Source of the DNA: Tuctoria greenei
Lineage: Eukaryota; Streptophyta; Magnoliopsida; Poales; Poaceae
Direction of reading: 5' to 3'
Length of the DNA stretch: 64,000 nucleotides
Assembly: GCA_036927565.1 (NCBI GenBank)
Contig: JAYESD010000111.1
Location: 1-64,000 of the forward strand
Numbering within the stretch: position 1 is the first letter of the stretch; every line of letters starts with the position of its first letter. The position numbers were made by a program, and so were the translations under genes. The notes under the pieces were generated by a model. It was not told the DNA's origin, searched no databases, and saw only the letters and a program-made list of their open reading frames with translations. Shown here piece by piece: positions 56,460-64,000 of this stretch.

Positions 56460-56866
56460 TGTAGGATCGAAGAAGGTGGTTGAACCTAGCTCAAGTGAAG
56501 AAGAGCAAGCATCAAGTGAAGATGATGATGATGATCTTGCGTTGATGATGAGAAAGTTCTCACGCTTGAACTCCAAGATTACTAAGAAGGGATACACATT
56601 TGATCCCAAGAAGAAAGTGTTTCTACCAAGGAGAGATGATCACAAGACTTGCTACAATTGTGGTGATCAAGGCCACATCTCCTATGATTGTCAAAAACCG
56701 GACAAAAGAAGAGAGAACCACAAGAGCAAGCATCGCAAGCTTGAAGAAAGTGAAGATGATGAAGAAGAGGCCAAACCCAAACCAAGATCCTTTGGGAAGA
56801 GGAAACATGACAAGGGCAAGAAGGCAAGACTCTTCCCAAAGAAGAGAAATGGCCCACAAAAGGTGT
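56460..56866 (+). repeat. misplaced LTR start plus 396-bp copy of element D gag
   Basis: 56460-56470 is the first 11 bases of LTR C. 56471-56866 repeats 48136-48531 of D gag, including the zinc knuckle and the GGTGT next to the LTR, with a few substitutions (for example CAAGCA for AAAGCA, GTGTTT for GCATTT). The junction carries GAAGA, present in both the LTR (ATCGAAGAGC) and gag (AAGAAGAAGG). Confidence 0.9.
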
Positions 56867-58177
56867 TGTAGGATTGAAGAGCACGTGAAAAGCTACCAGA
56901 GGGGGGGTGAATGGTAGATTTAAAAATCTTACGCAGCGGAAACAATTAAAACCCCAACCCTTTCGGCAGAAAAACGATCTGTTAAAGAAATCGTGTATGT
57001 GACTAATCTAAACATGTTTCACCGTGACAAAAGTGATAGGTATCAGAGAGAATCAAGTCACGAAGACAACACAAAAAGAATTACTCAAATCCGTCAAGAA
57101 AAACTCAAGTTATGATAAAACCACCGACGAAAGGTAGTGCTGTCCAGAAACTCGACGAGTAAAACTTGTTTGGAACAAGTCGGACGAACAAGGCACAAAA
57201 GTTCCTTCAAACTACGAATTTTATTCAATAGAACACAAGAGGAACAGCCCCCCAAAGTCGTCTCTCGAAGCATATTGCCACGTCATGCACCTCATGCATA
57301 CGTGCGAACACCTTCCTTTGACCTTCATATGCACTGCCATGATTCAATCATCCTGCGCGACCTCCTGATCAGCTCAACCACAGTTCCTTCCGAACTTGGT
57401 TGTTGGAACCTCATCTCCTCCCTGAGACTAGTCCAATGGATCCCGTCACCAGCCATGACTTGAACTCAAGCAACACCTGCACATGAATAAACAACCAATC
57501 CATACGAGCCCAAATCCTCGACTTGACTCAAGTTAGTTCCGAACACAACACCTTATGTAAGCAACTCACATAAGCATGTTGCAAAACCCTAGTAGAAACG
57601 ATATAAACCATATCATCCAAAACGCACTAAAAACTTAGCAAATGAATACTAAGCAATCTTTCCAATCATGTAAAGCAAGTACGAAACATTGCAACTGAAA
57701 AGCAGAAGCACTGCGGTCAAGTTTCGGACCTTGCCATAGCAACCCGGAGCTTGAGCCGGAGCTATCAAAAGCTAGTAGAACCTAGCGCCGGAGCTTATCA
57801 AAACCTAGTCAAAACTAGTCAACCCAAAACCGGAGCTAGACAAAGTACGTCGGAGCTTAGCAAAAGCATGCCGGAGCTATCAAGTATATGCCGGAGCTAT
57901 CAAAGACATGCCGGAGCTAACAAAGACATGCCAGAGCTAAAGATAAAACTCACCGGAGCTATCCAAAGCTAGTCGGACCTTACCAAGAAGCCGGACCTAG
58001 CATCTAACGTAGCCGAAGCTACCCAAAACAAGCCGGACCTACCGTCGGACCTTGCTGTAGCTCAGAGCTAGAGTCGGACCTTGATAATAAGGTGTTTTGG
58101 TGATATTAAAAACTTTTATCATCAAAGCCAAGTGTATTCACTACAAGCCAATGTATTCAGCACACATAGGTCTTACA
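56867..58177 (-). repeat. 5' LTR of element C
   Basis: 1311 bp, as the other LTR. GGTGT lies on both sides of it, while the other LTR has GGTGT only on its outer side. Confidence 0.9.
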
Positions 58178-58182
58178 GGTGT

Positions 58183-59264
58183 TCATGTGTGAGGCAAATG
58201 AATGGGTCACCGACAAAGAAACAAGTGATGAAGAGAGTGAAGTGGAAGAAGAAAGTTTGGCCGGCCTCGCCATTGCCAACAATGATGACTCACCTCTTCA
58301 TCCACCGCCCATGTGCCTCAAGGTGAAAGGTAACACCAAGGTATGTGACGACTCTAGCGATGATGAGCTTTCCCCCGATGATTTAACTTCTTTAATAAAT
58401 GAATATCACACTATCATTAAGAGGGAAAAGAGTAAGGTTAAGGCTCTTGAAGGAACTCGTGCTAAGCTTGAGAGTGCTAACCTTGATTTTCTTGACAAGT
58501 ATGAAAGCATACTCAAAGAGCATGACACGCTCAAATCCCATGTCAAGCAAGTTGAGGAGGATAAGGCTCAAATCAAGCTAGATCATCATGAGCTTGACTT
58601 AGCCCACCAAGCACTCTTGGGAAAGCACAATGAGTTAATCCAAGAGCATCAAACACTTAACCTTGCTTATGAAGTGCTTGATCAAGAGTTAAAAACTATG
58701 AAGAAACAAACTCTTAATGATAAGATATCCATTACTTCTCATGCCACTAATGTCTTGCACAAGTCTTTGCCTTTGAAAGCAAATGCTAGGGAGAAGGACT
58801 TGTTGGAAGAAATTGAGAGTCTCCGCACTAGTGTGGCTAGACTTTCAAAAGGGGAAGTCAAACACAAGGAAATACTCTTCCAACAAGCAAAGGCCTTCAA
58901 CAAGAGAGGACTTGGATCCTTCCCGGTGCCCAATAAAGGAAAGGTGCCCTCACCGGAGCTTAGAACAAGCTTCATCAAGGAAGTTGGTTCTTATTGCCAA
59001 CATTGTGAGGTCACCGGTCACCACACAAGGGAGTGTCCTCTTCCTAACTGACCTTCTCCCAAGATGCCCATTAATTACAAATGTACTTTCAATGATCGTT
59101 ATTATCTCTTGAGTAAAGTAGATGGCAAGGTGAAGGCAAGGTTCATTGGGAAAGACATGAAGGGCATGAAGGGGAAGCTCCCCAAGCAACTTTGGGACCC
59201 AAAAACACTTGTATCACACATACAAGGACCTAAGTTGGCTTGGGTGCCTAAAGTCAAAAATTGA
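58183..59264 (+). pseudogene. element D gag, 3' part
   Basis: Continues gag of D after C: FMCEANEWVTDKETSDEESE, a long coiled coil (LKSHVKQVEEDKAQIKL, HNELIQEHQTLNLAYEVL), and a second zinc knuckle HCEVTGHHTREC with its first Cys in YCQHC. An in-frame TGA at 59049-59051 precedes PSPKMPINYKCTFNDRYYLL, and gag ends at 59262-59264 after WVPKVKN. Two knuckles in one gag is noteworthy; the first is at ~48320. Confidence 0.85.
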
Positions 59265-62200
59265 ATTCATGTGTGTAGGTGAACTAAAAAGCCGGAGGAA
59301 AGCATCGGGTACTCGATAGCGAGTGCACTCAACATATGACCGGCAATGATGGTATGTTCACCACCATAGAAAACCCCGGCAATCATGAACAAGTCACCTT
59401 TGGTGATAACTCTAAGGGCAAGGTAATTGGGTTATCTAAAATTGCTATTTCAAATGACTTATCCATTTCTAATGTTTTGTACGTTAAGTCACTTAGCTTT
59501 AATTTACTTTCTATTGCACAACTATGTGATATTGGACTAACATGCACATTTAGCAAAAATGATGTTGTTGTGAGTAGTTAAACAAGCCAAGACATGGTCT
59601 TCAAAGGATTTCGGCATGGACATCTCTACTTAGTAGACTTCTCCAACAAGAATGCTAGCCACTTGCCTTTTCACTAAGACAAGTTTGGGATGGCTATGGC
59701 ACCGACGCATAGCGCACATAGGGATGAGAAAACTCAAGAAGTCATTCAAGCTTGGGATGGTGACTGGCGTGAAGGATGTCACTTTTGAGAAGAACAAGCT
59801 TTGTAGCGCTTGTCAAGCCAAGAAGCAAGTTGCTTCACACCACCCAATGAAGACAATGGTGTCAACCTCCAAGCCACTTGAGCTACTTCACATGGACCTC
59901 TACGGACCGTCCACGTATCAAAGCCTTGGCGCTAACCTCTATTGTCTTGTTATAGTTGATGACTACTCTCGCTATGCTTGGACTTTATTTCTAGATGACA
60001 AGAGTGAAACTCCGGAAGTGTTCAAGACCTTCGCCAACCACGCTCAAAGGGAATTTCAACTTCCCATCATCAAGGTCCAGAGTGACAACGGCACCAAATT
60101 CAAGAACTACAACATTGGGGAGTGGTGTGACCGTGAAGGAGTAAAACATGAGTTTTCGGCCACATACACTCCTCAACAAAATGGTGTCGTTGAAAGGAAG
60201 AACAAGACTTTTATCACTCTTGCACGAGCAATGCTTGATGACTATGGCACGTCGGAGAAGTTTTGGGCCGAAGCAATCAACATGGCGTGCCATGCCACAA
60301 ATAGGGTCTACCTCCATCGACTACTTCAAAAGACCCCGTACGAGCTTCTCATTGGGATAAAGCCCAACATCTCCTACTTTCGAGTCTTTGGATGCAAGTG
60401 CTACATCTACCGCAAGAAAAGGCTCGGTATGTTTGAAATAAGATGTCATGTTGGTATATTTCTTGGTTATGCATCAAACTCAAAAGCATATCGAGCATTC
60501 AACCAAACCTCCGGTTTAGTTGAGGAAAGTTGTGATGTTGAGTTTGATGAGACTAATGGCTCCCAAGAGGAGAGTTTTGGTCATGATGAAATAGATGATG
60601 AGCCTCTACGAGAAGCCATGAAGAACATGACCATTGAAGACGTCAAGCCTAAAGTTGAGGAGAGCCATGATCAAGGGGGAGCTTCAAGTTCCAACATCAA
60701 CACCTCCATGACACCTCAAGTTGATGAAGAAGAGAAAGATGATCCATTGCCAACTCAAGACTCACAATCCCAACAACATCAAGAAGAAGAAGAAGTCCAT
60801 GATCAAGTCAAACCACAAGAGGAGCAACACGCATCACCATCGCCAAGTACTTCACAACCACTTATGAGGCATGGACGCATCTCCAAGGCGCATCCGATGG
60901 ACCAAATCATTGGAAGTCTGTCAAGGGGTGTAAGTACACGTTCTCGCCATTTCGCTTCATTTTGTGAGCACTACTCGTTTGTTTCATGTGTAGAACCCAC
61001 TCACATTGAGGAAGCACTCCAAGAACCAAATTGGGTGATGGCCATGCAAGAAGAACTCAACAACTTCATCCGTAATGAAGTTTGGGTGTTGGAGGAGCGA
61101 CCGAAGGACAAGAACGTCATAGGAACAAAGTGGGTGTACCGCAGCAAACAAGACCAGAATGGCGTTGTGGTCCGCAACAAGGCAAGACTTGTGGCCAAAG
61201 GGTTCTCGCAAGTTGAGGGACTAGACTTTGGGGAGACATTTGCTCCTGTCGCCCGGCTAGAAGCCATCCGTATACTTCTTGCCTTTGCATCACATCATAA
61301 TATTAGACTTTATCAAATGGATGTGAAAAGTGCCTTTCTTAATGGTTACATTAACGAGCTTGTTTATGTTGAACAACCTCCCGGGTTTGAAGATCTGAGG
61401 AATCCTAATCATGTGTATAGGTTGCACAAGGCGCTCTACGGGCTCAAGCAAGCACCTAGGGCGTGGTATGAACGACTACGGGATTTCCTTATCATGCAAG
61501 GATTCAAGATCGGGAGGGTGGACACTACGCTCTTCACCAAAGACATCAACGGAGATTTATTTATTTGTCAAATTTATGTTGATGATATTATTTTTGGTTC
61601 AACTAATGAAGCTATTAGCCATGAGTTTGGCAAAATAATGCCTAGGGAATTGGAGATGTCAATGATTGGAGAGCTCAACTTCTTCCTTGGATTTCAAATC
61701 AAGCAACGTCAAGAGGGGACCTTCATCTATCAAGAGAAGTACACCAAGGACCTCTTGAAGAAATTTGAGATGGGAGATTGTAGCTCAATAAGCACTCCAA
61801 TGGCAACAAATTGTCATCTCGACGCGGATAAGGACGGTAAATCAATTGATCAATCTAACTACCGTTCTATGATTGGTTCATTGCTTTATCTTACCGCATC
61901 TAGGCCCGATATCATGTTTAGTGTATGCTTGTGTGTTCGCTTTCAAGCGGCACCTAAAGAATCGCATAGGAAGGCGGTCTTTAGGATACTTAGGTATCTT
62001 AAGCATACTCCTAGTGTGGGCTTGTGGTACCCTAAAGGTTCAAAATTCCACCTCTTGGGATACTCGGATTTGGACTTTGTCGGATGCCGCCTGGATCGCA
62101 ATAGTACCTCCGGTGGGTGCCACTTGCTTGGGCGTTCCCTAGTTTCTTGGTCTAGCAAGAAGCAAAATTCCGTCGCCTTGTCCACGGAGGAAGCGGAATA

Positions 62201-62526
62201 CATAGCGGCTGGTGCATGTTTTGCCAAATTCTTTATATGAAACAAACCCTTTTGGACTTTGGTATTAAACTTGGTTGTGTGCCTCTCCTTTGTGACAATG
62301 AAAGTGCGGTTAAGATAGCTAAAAACCCCGTTCAACACTCCCGCACTAAGCACATTGATATTCGCCATCATTTCTTGAGGGACCATGGAGCTAAGGGAGA
62401 CATCTCATTGCGAGGTGTTAGGTCCTAAGAAGAATTGGCGGATATCTTCACTAAACCACTTGATGAGAAAACTTTTTCTAGGCTAAGAAGTGAGTTAAAT
62501 GTGCTAGATGCATCAAATGTCATGTA
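59265..62526 (+). pseudogene. element D pol (protease, integrase, RT, RNase H)
   Basis: Protease at ~59312 reads VLDSECTQHMTG: Glu for the Gly of Asp-Ser-Gly. TAA at 59579-59581 and a frame change near 59655 precede integrase (WLWHRRIAHIGM, CSACQAKKQ, HMDLYGPS, QSDNGTKF, VVERKN; all three acidic residues present). RT is intact (RLVAKGFSQVEGLDFGETF, LYQMDVKSAFLNGYI, IYVDDIIFGS). RNase H (SDLDFVGCRLDRNSTSGG) meets a one-base loss near 62225 and a TAA at 62426-62428; the end EELADIFTKPLDEKTF reads on to 62526. There are at least five lesions. Confidence 0.9.
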
Positions 62527-63137
62527 AGTTGCCATGATCATGTAAGAATGCATATCATATAGGTCTTGTCTAACTTTCAAAGGATAGGGGTGAGCAAGGG
62601 TTAGCTTGGGATGGAGGTTCTTTTGGGTTTCCCCAAGGCTTGGAGAGTGGCTCTCCCTGAAGAAGCCTTTGAAAGGTTCAAATTTGGCAAGATAGATTTA
62701 CTTTATGTCTTGCATGATGCTTGCCATATAGACTTGCACTCATATTTAAATTTCTTGCATTATAAATTGTTTGGCATTGCATACGGTAGATTGTCACAAA
62801 GGGGAACCCACCTCATGATAAAGTGACTTGTTTGAAATGCAATATCTCAACTCATATGAGGTGGAAAGAAAAAAATGTTAGGTACGTTAATGCCTAAAGG
62901 AACATGCTCTAAAGAGATAGAAGTCTTCATACTCTAGCTCACAAAGCATGGGCCTTACATTTTATTTGGATAATTTCCTTCCCATTTTCTTCGGTGTTCT
63001 ATTTGCTTTAGGCTTAGCCAAGTTATTGGCATATTAGCTTTTTGAGGGGTGAGGGGTTGCCCAAAAAGTCCTAAGACATGTGTTTCTTATTGCTTGTTTG
63101 TTTGGTCAAAGGACACATATGGGATGTTGTTGTTTTG
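62527..63137. other. element D spacer after pol
   Basis: AT-rich sequence without a coding frame I can support, leading to the motif array. Confidence 0.6.
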
Positions 63138-63420
63138 TAGTCATCGGATTATCCGATGCTTAGGTCAGACCATCATCGGATCAGTTGGTGTTCAAAAGCC
63201 AAGGGTCGGTTCAGTCAGTATCTCAAATCATCCGATGAGTTCATTCTGAAAAACATCGGTCGATCTGATGTTCACTCTTCTGGAACTGTGCTGAATTCCA
63301 CCGATGATATTCCCTTCCACGTCGGACCATCCGATGTCAATGGTACCTTTTTGAATACTCTTATTGTGCCATTCGACCGATGCTTCTAACGTTCAATGTT
63401 GGTCCATCCAGTGTTAAAGT
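63138..63420. repeat. CGGAT-type motif array before the third ORF of element D
   Basis: About nine motifs of the LTR D type: CATCGGATTATCCGATG, CATCGGATCAGTTGG, AATCATCCGATGAG, CATCGGTCGATCTGATG, CCACCGATGA, GTCGGACCATCCGATG, CGACCGATGC and GGTCCATCCAGTG. This is internal sequence, not LTR. Confidence 0.8.
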
Positions 63421-63441
63421 TTCAGCTAGGGTTTGGGACCC

Positions 63442-63452
63442 ACTATTTAAAC
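63442..63452 (+). promoter_or_regulatory. putative internal TATA box for the third ORF of element D
   Basis: CTATTTAAAC follows the motif array by ~25 bp. A C/T-rich then CCG-rich leader without any ATG runs from here to the ATG at 63824. Confidence 0.5.
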
Positions 63453-63823
63453 GGCGCTTCGCCTTAGTCATTTCTCTCTCCCCGATCCTGACTCATCTGC
63501 CGCCGATCCTCTCGCCCAAGCGCCACCACCACCGACTGCCGCCGCCGCCGCTGCCCTCTGGCCGCAGCTGCCACCCTCAGCCGCCGTCGCACCACCTCAG
63601 CCGCGCTACCGCCGCCATCCGCAGCACCACCGCCGCCGCATCCTCTAGCGCCGCCGCCGCTCTCCACCGCAGTCGCCCGTGCACCACCGCCGACGCCCCC
63701 AGCAGCCACACCACCATTGGCACCATCTCTCTCCCCCAAACGGTTGTGTCTCTTTGCCGTTAGGGTTCTCGGTCGCGTCGATCATCGTGTTTCGCGTGCT
63801 TGACATTGTCGCACCTCCTCGTA

Positions 63824-64000
63824 ATGGCTCGTGACAAGAAGAACAAGGGCAAGGCCATTGCGGAGCCGACCGCGAAGAAGCAGAAGCTCTCCAAGGAGGA
63901 GAAAAAGGCATTGATGGCCGCTCGCGCTGCCGAGGAGCGAGAGCGTGGCCGAGGAGGATCTTTGAGGATCCGCGAGGCTCGTCCGAGGCAGCCTCCCGTG
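63824..64000 (+). CDS. third ORF of element D, N-terminus
   Basis: MARDKKNKGKAIAEPTAKKQ, then Lys/Glu/Ala/Arg-rich helical sequence, open to the window edge. This basic start is usual for the third ORF of grass SIRE/Maximus elements; the counterpart in element B lies at 38423-39756. Function unknown. The ATG is the first after the putative TATA box. Confidence 0.65.
   Translation, partial: MARDKKNKGKAIAEPTAKKQKLSKEEKKALMAARAAEERERGRGGSLRIREARPRQPPV

Larger units (their letters stand above)
48532..58177 (-). mobile_element. Copia element C, nearly intact but with an extra insert
   Basis: Minus-strand element in gag of D with a perfect 5-bp duplication GGTGT (48527-48531 and 58178-58182). LTRs are 48532-49842 and 56867-58177, both 1311 bp and differing by few bases. 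gag-pol is in one frame, 56397-50848. Unusually, the PBS (56440-56459) is not next to the 5' LTR: 407 bp intervene, made of 11 bases of LTR start plus a 396-bp copy of D gag. The lineage looks SIRE-like, but it lacks a third ORF. Confidence 0.9.
46030..64000 (+). mobile_element. Copia element D (SIRE/Maximus-like), 3' end beyond the window
   Basis: Plus-strand element inserted in gag of B (left flank CTACT, 46025-46029). It has 5' LTR 46030-47430, PBS 47431-47448, gag from 47491, pol to 62526, a motif array, and the start of the third ORF at 63824. Element C interrupts gag at 48531/58178. Confidence 0.9.

Noticed and set aside
60984..61267. Minus-strand frames over element D RT
   Set aside because: Shadows of the pol reading frame.
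63380..63763. Pro/Ser/His-rich 127-codon frame
   Set aside because: It lies in the CCG-rich leader before the third ORF and uses a non-ATG start.

Overview
The window is nuclear DNA from a grass (Poaceae). Evidence for a plant: introns with GT/AG ends, TATA-led 5' leaders, Ty1/copia retrotransposons primed by initiator-Met tRNA (PBS TGGTATCAGAGC), CACTA/En-Spm and hAT elements, Stowaway-like and Mutator-like MITEs. Evidence for a grass: an F-box protein of the At1g67623-like type with a C-terminal Cys/His finger, a grass-style Werner-like exonuclease remnant, and SIRE/Maximus-type copia elements with an extra third ORF. I cannot name the species.

Region 1 (1-27487) is a mosaic of small DNA transposons, local duplications and mostly broken genes. 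It opens with the 5' part of a decayed CACTA transposase (1-1398, minus). Repeat-derived sequence follows, with three remnants of a Mei2-like RRM gene (2936-3640 and 5465-5560), a 46-bp tandem repeat, and arrays of a ~180-bp palindromic repeat. The best host gene candidate is the F-box gene at 9666-10442 (minus). It lies between two ~600-bp inverted duplicates (3970-4632 and 12372-12912). Two non-autonomous hAT elements with perfect 8-bp target duplications lie at 10881-11843 and 11947-12502, and a ~1-kb fold-back element at 14304-15296. A Werner-like exonuclease pseudogene sits at 15776-16431. A small gene family of unknown function has three members (13202, 17421, 20590), each with a different lesion. 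The region ends with a 5'-truncated CACTA element (24331-27487) that keeps a multi-exon Transposase_24-type gene, a field of subterminal repeats and one terminus.

Region 2 (27488-29600) is AT-rich, gene-free sequence, possibly part of an LTR.

Region 3 (29600-64000) is a stack of nested Ty1/copia elements. E is an old minus-strand element split by A and B. A (29600-34082) and B (36329-46029) are minus-strand SIRE-like elements. D (46030 to beyond the right edge, plus) is inserted in the gag of B, and C (48532-58177, minus) is inserted in the gag of D with a GGTGT target duplication. The order is therefore C in D in B in E, with A also in E. All are defective. C is the youngest and least damaged: one frame with three stops, but its integrase has Gln in place of the catalytic Glu.

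The most interesting signal is in the non-coding parts of these retrotransposons. The U3 of A, B, D and C each carries an array of a short element-specific motif built on a CGGA half-site: CGGACTAGTCCG in A and B, CGGATCATCCG in D, CGGAGCT/CGGACCT in C. In B and D the same motif recurs between pol and the third ORF. In D it is followed by a TATA-like box and a ~370-nt leader with no ATG before the third-ORF start codon. This looks like an internal promoter modelled on the LTR promoter.
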